NCBI GenBank assembly: GCA_015493625.1 | Contig: WGCT01000223.1 | Span: 1 to 8,870 of the forward strand | DNA: 8,870 nt | Reading direction: 5' to 3' | Source: Draconibacterium sp. | GTDB taxonomy: Bacteria > Bacteroidota > Bacteroidia > Bacteroidales > Prolixibacteraceae | Shown: positions 1 through 7,309 of the stretch, in pieces | How positions within the stretch are numbered: the first letter of the stretch is position 1 | Layout of the letters: the number at the start of each line of letters is the position of its first letter | The notes under the pieces: generated by a model | Databases searched by the model: none | Told to the model about the DNA's origin: nothing | What the model saw: the letters and a program-made list of their open reading frames with translations, nothing else | Position numbers and translations under genes: made by a program

Positions 1-4
1 GGTA

Positions 5-2335
5 ATGATTAAGTTTAAATTTCTTTTTTTCCCATTGTTAATCATGGTTCTTATCGTTAGTTGCCGAAACGATTTGAAAAATGAAAAATACCAAAGGCCA
101 GAATGGTTGGCGGGGAAAGTTTATACTGTAATGTTGGAGCATCCCGAGTTGTCGACTTTTGCCAGTTGTGTAGAGCGAGTTGGGTACGATAGTATTATCG
201 ATATTTCGGGTAGTTATACCATATTCGCTCCTTCAAACGATGCATGGAACACTTACTTTGCTTCTAACCCAAAGTATAATTCAATAGACGATATCCCAAT
301 TGAAGAGTTAAAACGAATTGTAAAATATCATATTGTTCAAAATCCATGGAGTAAAATTCAGCTTCGCACATTAGATGTTTATGGATGGATTGATACACTC
401 GACTTAAATAACAATAAACCACGAGGATTTAAGCGCGAGACCCTACTACTCGAAAAGGATACCAAATATGGTGTTACCGGTTATAACCCTGTTGGCGATG
501 AAAAAGAAAAAGTTATTATTGTTGATACAACAAAATCGATATGGCACCGCCGAGCCATTACAGACATGCGAAAATCTGCTCCAATTTTTTATCAAGAGTA
601 TTTTGATATTTATAAATTAAAGAATAGTGATTACGAATTTTATTTCGATAGAAATTTCGACAGCCCTAATGATATTTATTTTGCAGGGGCGAAAATAATT
701 AGCGATGAGATTTTTGCTGAAAATGGGTTCGTTTATGTTGTTGATAAAGTAGTTGAGCCACTTAATAATGCAATGGAGATACTAACTAAGGGAGAGACAT
801 CAGACCAATATAAGGCATTTTTAGGAGTAGTAAACCTCTTTCCCCGTTTTGAATATAACGACCGGAAAACCATGGAACAACCTGGGGCGTCGGAAGGAGT
901 CGTTGTCGATTCGCTGTTTAATCTCACTTTCCCCGATTTAACATTCAATGTAAATGCCGAAAAAACCAGCCCGCCAACCGGAACATACGGATTGCCACAA
1001 AATGTAACTATTCGTTATCATCACGGATTTATGGCTCCTACAAATAAGGCATTTTTAAATTTTATCGATCAATACATTAAAGTACCCGGCGGTTGGGGAA
1101 CTTTTGCCGGTATGCCCGACAGGATTAAAAAGATTATTGTTCGAACATACATGTCGCAAAATACAATTTATCCAACCGATTTTGAGAAGGGATTTTACAA
1201 TGGAGAATCGGATATTGTTCGGTTAAATTATGACGATATTGCTGAAAAGAAATTTGCTAGCAACTGTTCGTTTATTGGATTAAATAAAGCCATTGTGCCA
1301 CGAGCTTTTAAAAGTGTAACCGGGCCTGTGTATTTGAAGCGGGGATATATGAAAGTGATGTATGGTATTGAAGAGTCGGGATTGCTTGCAGCATTAAAGC
1401 GTGAAAATAAAGAGTATATGTTTTTTGTTGAGTCCGATGCACTTACATCGCAAGACTCCTCGTTTTTTTATCATCCAAACCCACTGGGAAAACCTTCTTT
1501 CTCGGTGATATTAAGATCTCCAAAAGGATATAAAGAGTTCTTTCTTACATTAAACGATTTGCGAACAATGTTTTTGAATCAAGTGGCAACTCGCCAACCT
1601 AAGGGACTTGCCCGTAAAGAGTTTATTCCAAACCTTGCAGGTAATTATATTATTGTAAATAACGAAACAGGTGAATATTCGGGTACGTCGGCAACAACCG
1701 AAGGCTATCACGGATCAGAAATACAACCCGAATATCCACGTGTTTTAAGCGAGGATGTTGATAATGGAATTACCTATTCGGTGAAAAACTGGTTTAGTTT
1801 TTCGGGGGCATCACTGTTTATTCAAATATCTACAAGCTTTCCACGCTTTCACGAATTGTTAAGAAAAGCAGGATTGTCGAATGATAAAACGTATAGTTAC
1901 AAATTTATTTCTGACAACGAATATTATACCGTATTTATTCCGAATAACGATGCGTTGGATAGTGCCAAAGTTGACCAAATGCCTATTGATGAATTAACTA
2001 GCTTTTTAAAGTTGCATTTTGTTCAGGGCGAACTAATATTTACTGATGGAAGTAGTGCTCCACGGTATTTCGAAACAACCCGAATAGATGAAAAATCGAC
2101 CGAATACACAAAGTATTATACGAAAATATACATCGAACCCGATGTCGATAAAATTACCATTGTCGACAAAAATGGAGGCGATTATGTAACGGTGGAGGAG
2201 GCCGAAGGTAAAACAAATATCTTAACAGCTGTAAATACTGGTAAAGGCGTCGAGGTTTTCCCAACGATGTTTAACAATGGTGTTATTCACGAAATAGATA
2301 AAGCTTTTAATATCAAAGAACTGGATACAAAATAA
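5..2335 (+). CDS. Multi-FAS1 (fasciclin) domain surface lipoprotein
   Basis: Predicted outer-membrane lipoprotein of 776 residues. A hydrophobic signal (about residues 4-18) ends in a lipobox I-V-S-C with the lipidated cysteine at residue 20. The first FAS1 fold is clear: YTIFAPSNDAW (71-81) matches box H1, IVKYHIV (105-111) matches the YH-containing box H2, and NGFVYVVDKVVEPL (ending at 253) matches the closing strands. It is about 60 residues longer than a usual FAS1 fold, with an aromatic-rich insertion near 180-222. The last FAS1 fold is also clear: YTVFIPNNDAL (641-651), LKLHFVQG (668-675) and GVIHEIDKAF (759-768). Between them are two degenerate FAS1-like units, with MAPTNKAF at 343-350 and YMFFVESDAL at 471-480. 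FAS1 folds are known adhesion or binding domains; the ligand here is unknown. The gene sits just upstream of the SusC/SusD pair and is probably cotranscribed with it. The start lies 4 bp from the window edge, so its upstream signals are unseen; the lipoprotein signal supports this start. Confidence 0.9.
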   Translation: MIKFKFLFFPLLIMVLIVSCRNDLKNEKYQRPEWLAGKVYTVMLEHPELSTFASCVERVGYDSIIDISGSYTIFAPSNDAWNTYFASNPKYNSIDDIPIEELKRIVKYHIVQNPWSKIQLRTLDVYGWIDTLDLNNNKPRGFKRETLLLEKDTKYGVTGYNPVGDEKEKVIIVDTTKSIWHRRAITDMRKSAPIFYQEYFDIYKLKNSDYEFYFDRNFDSPNDIYFAGAKIISDEIFAENGFVYVVDKVVEPLNNAMEILTKGETSDQYKAFLGVVNLFPRFEYNDRKTMEQPGASEGVVVDSLFNLTFPDLTFNVNAEKTSPPTGTYGLPQNVTIRYHHGFMAPTNKAFLNFIDQYIKVPGGWGTFAGMPDRIKKIIVRTYMSQNTIYPTDFEKGFYNGESDIVRLNYDDIAEKKFASNCSFIGLNKAIVPRAFKSVTGPVYLKRGYMKVMYGIEESGLLAALKRENKEYMFFVESDALTSQDSSFFYHPNPLGKPSFSVILRSPKGYKEFFLTLNDLRTMFLNQVATRQPKGLARKEFIPNLAGNYIIVNNETGEYSGTSATTEGYHGSEIQPEYPRVLSEDVDNGITYSVKNWFSFSGASLFIQISTSFPRFHELLRKAGLSNDKTYSYKFISDNEYYTVFIPNNDALDSAKVDQMPIDELTSFLKLHFVQGELIFTDGSSAPRYFETTRIDEKSTEYTKYYTKIYIEPDVDKITIVDKNGGDYVTVEEAEGKTNILTAVNTGKGVEVFPTMFNNGVIHEIDKAFNIKELDTK

Positions 2336-2358
2336 ACGAAACAATTTTCATAATAATT

Positions 2359-2371
2359 AAACCAAAGGTTT
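2359..2371 (+). promoter_or_regulatory. Small inverted repeat before the SusC start
   Basis: AAACC and GGTTT form a perfect 5-bp inverted repeat around an AAA loop, ending 9 bp before the ATG at 2381. It lies in the short gap between the FAS1 gene and the transporter gene. A weak hairpin here could affect translation initiation, but five mostly A-T pairs can easily arise by chance in AT-rich DNA. No T-run follows, so it is not a terminator. No Bacteroidota-type -7 box (TAnnTTTG) is visible in this gap, which fits read-through from the upstream gene. Confidence 0.2.
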
Positions 2372-2380
2372 GTGAAAAAA

Positions 2381-5300
2381 ATGAAAAAAATCAAATCAAT
2401 CATATTTATCATTCTTGCACTATGTAGTTTTACTACTGTTTTTGCACAACAGAAAACAATTATCAGAGGGCGGGTAATCGACAGCGCCGACAAATCAACT
2501 ATAATTGGAGCAAATATTGTTGAATATGATAAAGACAACCGTGTAATAAACGGAACTATTACCAATGTAAACGGCGACTTTGTACTTACAATGAAGGACC
2601 CCAAAAACACGGTTAAAGTTAGTGTTATTGGATATAAACAGAAGGAGATAAAAGTAGATCCGAGCAAAACAATAGTGGTTTCGCTAACATCGAACGATGT
2701 TGCTATTGCAGAAGTAAAAGTTACAGCCCAGGCAAAATCGTCGAATAGTTTAACAAATATCGAAGACCGAGATAAAGCATCGTCGAGTGTGAAAATTGAT
2801 TTAATGGATATGCAGGATGCCGGAATTACATCGGCAGCCGATGCTTTGCAGGGAAAAATTAGTGGTCTCGATATTATCAGTGCTTCGGGCGACCCGGGTT
2901 CGGGTTCGCAGTTAGTAATTCGCGGACTTAGTTCGATGGGAAACAATCAACCGTTAATTGTTATCGATGGAATTCCGCAATCGCGCGTTAGTAAGGGGTT
3001 CGACTTAAGTTCTGCCGATAGTGAAGATATTAGTAATCTGGTTAACATTGCTCTTCAGGATATAAAATCGATTGAAGTTTTAAAAGATGCAGCATCAACA
3101 GCAATTTATGGTTCGCGAGGTGCCGACGGTGTTTTGTTGATTGAGACCCGTAAAGGTAGAATGGGGAAAGTTCAGTTCGATTATCAATACAAGCACAACC
3201 TAAATGTTCAACCCGACCCAATTCCAATGCTTAATGGCGACGAGTACATTATGTTGCAGCTCGAAGAGTGGCACAATAGCAAAGGCGTTTTTGATGTACC
3301 GCCCGAAATAGCCTACGATAAAGATTATAAAGATTTTTACAACTATTCGGCTAATACCGATTGGTTAAGCCAAATAACACAAAACGGAGTAACACACGAC
3401 CACTATTTCAGTATCTCAGGAGGAGGCGAAAAAACACGGTTTTTTACATCGTTTGGTTATTTAAGCGAAACCGGAACAACGGTAAATACTGGTTATCAAC
3501 GTTTCTCGTCGCGTGTTAACCTCGACTATTTCCTGTCGCGAAAATTACTGTTTCAGGTTAAATTTAATTACACATCGAGTTTAAGAGAAAAGAATTTTAC
3601 AATTGAAAATAGAAATATTCGTGAGATGTCGTACATAAAAGCACCAAATATGAGTGTTATGGAGCACGATGAATATGGAAATTTAACGGGCGAATATTTT
3701 ACTCCTATACACAGTTATCAAGGCAATGGCGTTACCTACTTTAACCCGGTAGCTGTTGCCAACCTCGGTCGTAACGATATGAAGAGTAATAATCTCGAAA
3801 ATACCTTTATGCTTCAATATAGAATGAACGACTGGATTACATTCCGCGAGACAATCTCATTTCAATATGGAGGAAGTAAAGAGAAAAAGTTTTTACCTTA
3901 TAATGCCATTGGTGCCGATTGGTTAGATTGGAGTATTAACCGTGCCGACGAAGGGAATGGTTTAGATAAATCAATCCGTACCGAAACCCAAATGAGTTTT
4001 GGATCACCATTTAAAAATCAAGATCATCAATTGTCGGGTGCATTAACATGGGTAACTACTCAATCAAGTTCGGAATGGATGTATATTATTAGTAATAAGG
4101 TGCCAAGTACCGACATACAAGATCCGGCAATAAATTCGGGAATAGGCTGGATTGGAAATGGTTCGGGTGAAAACAGATTGATTAGTGGATTGGGAAACCT
4201 GAACTACAAGTATAAAGACCGGTATATGCTTCAAACTATTTTGCGTTCTGATGCACACTCCTCTTTTGGTCAAAATAACCGATGGGGAGTGTTTAAAGGA
4301 ATTTCTGCTGCTTGGCGATTTTCGAGCGAGCCGTTTATGGAGTCGGCAAGCTGGCTCGGTGAAAGTAAATTAAAGGCCAGTTGGGGAGTTTCGGGAAGGC
4401 AGCCCAGCGATGTATATGCTCGTTTTGCAACCTACGAATCAACACGAACTGGAAATTATATTCTCAATCCGGTTATTGCTCCAACAAAAGTTCAATTAAA
4501 TAATTTAAGGTGGGAAACAATTACCTCATACGACTTAGGTTTGGAGATAAATATGTTTAAAGACAGAGTTTACATTAATGCCGATTTATATGATAAAATT
4601 ACCGAAGATATTTTGTTCGACAAATATAAAATTCCATACAGTTCGGGTTTCGACCAATTGAGGTATTTAAATGGTGGTGAAATGACAAATAAAGGTTGGG
4701 AGTTAATGACCGACTTTAAAATAATAAAAAGAAAAGATGTTTTGTGGGGAGTGAATTTCAATATATCGCAAAATATTAATGCATTTAGTAAACTGCCCGA
4801 GAACTTTAATACCGAGCGTTCAACCTCAATTGGTAACGGGCAATATCCGAAAAGAGTAGTTGAAGGTGAGCCAATCGGATCGTTTTTCGGATTTCATTAT
4901 CTTGGCGTGTGGGCCAAAGACGAAGATGTGGTTGCCCGCGATGCAGATGGCGCTGTAATACTCGACAATAAAGGTATCCCTGTTCCTTTAAGATACACCG
5001 ACTCGTATACATTTAAAGGTGGTGACCCTATTTATGAAGACATAAATCACGATGGTAAAATCGATTTAAATGATGTCGTTTATATTGGTGACTCTAATCC
5101 TAACTTTATTGGTGGTTTCGGAACAACAGTAAAATATAAAAATTTCGATTTCTCAGCTTCATTTCATTATCGGTTAGGATTTGATATTATAAATGGAATT
5201 GCCATACAAACAGAAGGAGTAAATAACAGAGACAATCAAAGCAAGGCAGTTTTAAGCCGTTGGAGAATTCAGGGACAAAACGAACCGGGAATTACACCGC

Positions 5301-5602
5301 GTGCTTATTTGAACCATCCTGCAAATAATCTGGGATCGGACAGATATGTTGAACAGGGCGACTTTTTACGTTTAAACAATGTTAAGCTATCGTACCGACT
5401 GAGTAAAGATTTGTGTAACAGATTGCATGTGCGAAAAGCAAATGTTGCAATTAGTGCACGTAAGCTTTTTACCTGGACAAAATATTCGGGGCAGGATCCT
5501 GAAATTGGACAAAATGCGAGTGACCCATTTTGGATAGGTGTGGATTATGCAAGAACTCCACCACCAAGAGTGTTTACATTTAGTGTTGGTGTAGGATTCT
5601 AA
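2381..5602 (+). CDS. SusC/RagA-family TonB-dependent outer-membrane transporter
   Basis: Energy-dependent outer-membrane channel that imports a substrate captured with its SusD partner, powered by TonB-ExbBD. With ATG at 2381 it has 1073 residues, normal for the family. Order of parts: signal peptide cleaved after V-F-A (about residue 22); carboxypeptidase-regulatory-like beta domain (about 27-104); TonB-box-like EVKVTA (111-116); plug domain (about 118-258) with LVIRGLSSMG and PLIVIDGIP, then EVLKDAASTAIYGSRGADG (232-250), a SusC hallmark; then a beta barrel ending in aromatic VFTFSVGVGF. An aspartate-rich loop DINHDGKIDLND (887-898), common in SusC proteins, may bind calcium. The plug has a stretch of about 25 residues (201-225) between the IDG motif and the SusC hallmark that is longer than in the simplest SusC plugs. 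An in-frame GTG at 2372 would add three residues; ATG is preferred because it gives a normal MKKIK signal peptide start and GTG starts are uncommon in this phylum. Substrate not predictable. Confidence 0.95.
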   Translation: MKKIKSIIFIILALCSFTTVFAQQKTIIRGRVIDSADKSTIIGANIVEYDKDNRVINGTITNVNGDFVLTMKDPKNTVKVSVIGYKQKEIKVDPSKTIVVSLTSNDVAIAEVKVTAQAKSSNSLTNIEDRDKASSSVKIDLMDMQDAGITSAADALQGKISGLDIISASGDPGSGSQLVIRGLSSMGNNQPLIVIDGIPQSRVSKGFDLSSADSEDISNLVNIALQDIKSIEVLKDAASTAIYGSRGADGVLLIETRKGRMGKVQFDYQYKHNLNVQPDPIPMLNGDEYIMLQLEEWHNSKGVFDVPPEIAYDKDYKDFYNYSANTDWLSQITQNGVTHDHYFSISGGGEKTRFFTSFGYLSETGTTVNTGYQRFSSRVNLDYFLSRKLLFQVKFNYTSSLREKNFTIENRNIREMSYIKAPNMSVMEHDEYGNLTGEYFTPIHSYQGNGVTYFNPVAVANLGRNDMKSNNLENTFMLQYRMNDWITFRETISFQYGGSKEKKFLPYNAIGADWLDWSINRADEGNGLDKSIRTETQMSFGSPFKNQDHQLSGALTWVTTQSSSEWMYIISNKVPSTDIQDPAINSGIGWIGNGSGENRLISGLGNLNYKYKDRYMLQTILRSDAHSSFGQNNRWGVFKGISAAWRFSSEPFMESASWLGESKLKASWGVSGRQPSDVYARFATYESTRTGNYILNPVIAPTKVQLNNLRWETITSYDLGLEINMFKDRVYINADLYDKITEDILFDKYKIPYSSGFDQLRYLNGGEMTNKGWELMTDFKIIKRKDVLWGVNFNISQNINAFSKLPENFNTERSTSIGNGQYPKRVVEGEPIGSFFGFHYLGVWAKDEDVVARDADGAVILDNKGIPVPLRYTDSYTFKGGDPIYEDINHDGKIDLNDVVYIGDSNPNFIGGFGTTVKYKNFDFSASFHYRLGFDIINGIAIQTEGVNNRDNQSKAVLSRWRIQGQNEPGITPRAYLNHPANNLGSDRYVEQGDFLRLNNVKLSYRLSKDLCNRLHVRKANVAISARKLFTWTKYSGQDPEIGQNASDPFWIGVDYARTPPPRVFTFSVGVGF

Positions 5603-5616
5603 AAATTGAGAAAGTT

Positions 5617-7092
5617 ATGAGAAAAAGATTAAAATATTTACTATTCGTATTTGTGTTTTTTGCACAAGTGTCGTGTAATAATTGGTTAGAATTAATTCCT
5701 CCCGGAGGATTAATTCGAGAGGAATTCTGGAAAACAAAAGCCGATGTTCAGGCCGTATTAATGTCCGCTTATGGCGAACTGGCTGCTATAAATCGTGAAT
5801 TGTTTGTGTTTGGAGAAGTAAGAGGCGACATGCTTCGAGGATTATACGGACAACCCTTGAGCGAACGGTTAATTATGGAAAATAATATCTATCCGGATAA
5901 CTACTTAACCAACTGGCAAAATTTTTATAAAGTAATTAACTATTGTAACGAAGTTATTGCCAATGCCCCAAAAGTTCAGGAAATCGACAATACATTTACC
6001 GATTATCAGAAACAGGGATTAATGGCGGAAGCCTATTTTATACGAAGTTTAACCTATTTTTATTTGGTGCGTTTATATAAAGAGGTTCCTCTTATATTGG
6101 AACCAACAGAGAGCGATGATGCCGATTTTTATGTGCCCAAAGCAAGCGAAGAGGAAGTTCTCAATCAAATTGTTTCCGACCTTGAAGCTAATCGTGCATT
6201 CGCTCCTTCATTTAGCTTTCCTACAGTAGAAGAGAACAAGGGGCGTGCTTCTAAGGCTGCATACGATGCTTTGCTTGCCGATATTGCCCTTTGGCAATTC
6301 GACTACGACGCAGTAATAAAACATGTAAACAAAATTGAAGAGGCCGAAAACTATGTGTTGATGCCAAGCGGTAAATGGTTCGAACTGTTCTATCCAGGAA
6401 ATTCGCTTGAGGGTATTTTCGAAATTCAATTCGACGATAAACTGCAACAACGTAACGACATTGCTGGCTTAACAAACCGGTACAGCAACCAGTATGTTCC
6501 CAGCCAAAAAGCACTCGAAATGTTCAGCTTTAAATATGCAAGCGAACTGGTGAGAGGTGAAGATGTTACGATAAAAAAGTATGGAGAAGACGAATTTGTT
6601 GTTTGGAAATATGTAGGGCAGGCACCCGATGGGCAAACCATGCGGACAGGAATTGAAGCTAATAGTTGCAATTTTATTGTTTATCGTTATGCCGATGTGT
6701 TGTTAATGAAAGCCGAAGCTCTTTCGCAATTAGGAAAATACAACGAGGCGTTTAGTATTATAAAAGAGATAAGAGAGCGTGCCGGAGTTGCAATGATAAA
6801 TATTGCAAACACTCCTGTGGCATACGAAGATGCAATAATGAATGAACGAGCACTTGAATTTGCATACGAGGGAAAGCGTTGGTTTGATTTGCTTCGGTTA
6901 GGACGAAGAAATAACTATGCAAGAAAAGATAAATTAATTGAAGTTATTGTTAGCAATGTTCCGTCGACACAGAAACGAATTTTGGCAACAAAATTAACAA
7001 ACCCAATGGGGTGGTATTTGCCAATCTATGAAAAAGAAATTGAGCGTAATAATAAACTGGTTCAAAACCCATATTATAATTCGGTAAAATAA
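5617..7092 (+). CDS. SusD/RagB-family substrate-binding outer-membrane lipoprotein
   Basis: Surface lipoprotein of 491 residues that caps the SusC channel and binds the incoming substrate. The signal peptide ends in Q-V-S-C with the lipid-bearing cysteine at residue 20, followed by the family opening NNWLELIPPGG and EEFWKTKADVQAV (35-47). Helical TPR-like segments follow, including the MAEAYFIRSLTYFYLVRLY stretch (136-154). The C-terminal hallmarks are present: RYADVLLMKAEAL (357-369), NERALEFAYEGKRWFDLLRL (409-428) and the closing LPIYEKEIERNN (468-479) with QNPYY (483-487). Its start is 14 bp after the transporter stop, so the two are surely one operon and one complex. The upstream sequence is A-rich with no Shine-Dalgarno site, as usual in Bacteroidota. 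The protein is complete, with no frameshift or missing family motif seen. Sequence alone does not say whether the ligand is a glycan, peptide or other polymer. Confidence 0.95.
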   Translation: MRKRLKYLLFVFVFFAQVSCNNWLELIPPGGLIREEFWKTKADVQAVLMSAYGELAAINRELFVFGEVRGDMLRGLYGQPLSERLIMENNIYPDNYLTNWQNFYKVINYCNEVIANAPKVQEIDNTFTDYQKQGLMAEAYFIRSLTYFYLVRLYKEVPLILEPTESDDADFYVPKASEEEVLNQIVSDLEANRAFAPSFSFPTVEENKGRASKAAYDALLADIALWQFDYDAVIKHVNKIEEAENYVLMPSGKWFELFYPGNSLEGIFEIQFDDKLQQRNDIAGLTNRYSNQYVPSQKALEMFSFKYASELVRGEDVTIKKYGEDEFVVWKYVGQAPDGQTMRTGIEANSCNFIVYRYADVLLMKAEALSQLGKYNEAFSIIKEIRERAGVAMINIANTPVAYEDAIMNERALEFAYEGKRWFDLLRLGRRNNYARKDKLIEVIVSNVPSTQKRILATKLTNPMGWYLPIYEKEIERNNKLVQNPYYNSVK

Positions 7093-7144
7093 TGCGTGTA
7101 AGTAAATTGTTGTTTTAAAATAAAAAGCATTTAGTAAGAGGTTA

Positions 7145-7159
7145 CATCGGTTGCCGATG
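7145..7159 (+). repeat. Perfect 6-bp inverted repeat in the gap after the SusD gene
   Basis: CATCGG and CCGATG are perfectly inverted around a TTG loop, 53 bp after the SusD-like gene's stop. It stands out because the surrounding 90 bases are only about 25% G+C by hand count. What follows is AT-rich but is not a T-run, so intrinsic termination is weakly supported. It could be an RNA processing or 3'-stabilising hairpin that sets different expression of the SusC/SusD genes and the last gene, or a protein-binding site. Confidence 0.35.
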
Positions 7160-7178
7160 ATAATTTAAATTTTATAAA

Positions 7179-7309
7179 ATGAAACGAGCATGACCTATAA
7201 CTGTTACACAGGAGAATCATTACAGAGCGAGTTATCCAAAAGCGATGCCAATGGCGCAATTTCCGCAAGGCAATTCCTTTGGGGCTTTAAAACTAAAAAT
7301 TAGATTGAG
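7179..7309 (+). other. GC-richer intergenic element: possible conserved repeat, RNA or broken small frame
   Basis: This stretch is about 45% G+C (49 of 110 bases at 7181-7290), against about 25% for the preceding 88 bases. From ATG at 7179 the frame reads MKRA, meets TGA at 7191-7193, then stays open in the same frame for 39 codons to a TGA at 7311-7313, which overlaps the ATG of the next gene as ATGA. The open part contains internal ATGs at 7245 and 7251 and ends MAQFPQGNSFGALKLKIRLR. The reverse strand is also open across it. Within it, AATT-t-CC, a GCAA loop and GG-c-AATT (7258-7275) can form an imperfect stem with a GNRA-type tetraloop. I cannot decide between a dispersed repeat, a leader RNA of the last gene, a decayed small gene and a short translated leader coupled to the last gene. 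Nothing here matches a tRNA, CRISPR or a riboswitch class I know. Confidence 0.35.

Noticed and set aside
733..948. Short minus-strand open frame within the first FAS1 gene
   Set aside because: It is 71 codons antisense to a confident coding region with no recognisable motif.
2287..2946. A 219-codon open frame on the minus strand
   Set aside because: It lies antisense to the end of the FAS1 gene and the N-terminal and plug regions of the transporter, whose plus-strand products have unmistakable family motifs. Its translation is low-complexity hydrophobic with no recognisable domain.
6208..6671. Three overlapping minus-strand open frames inside the SusD-like gene
   Set aside because: All are antisense shadows of a complete SusD family reading frame and show no domain or start context of their own.
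7145..7180. Intrinsic terminator after the SusD-like gene
   Set aside because: The stem is only 6 bp and is followed by mixed A/T sequence rather than a run of T, so it does not meet the usual pattern.
7208..7220. GGAG that looks like a Shine-Dalgarno site
   Set aside because: No start codon lies at a suitable distance, and Bacteroidota genes generally do not depend on this motif; the other starts here lack it.
7093..7309. Bacteroidota-type promoter (TTTG / TAnnTTTG) for the last gene
   Set aside because: No convincing -7 box was found. The only TTTG (7278-7281) is not preceded by TAnn, so an independent promoter is not supported by eye.
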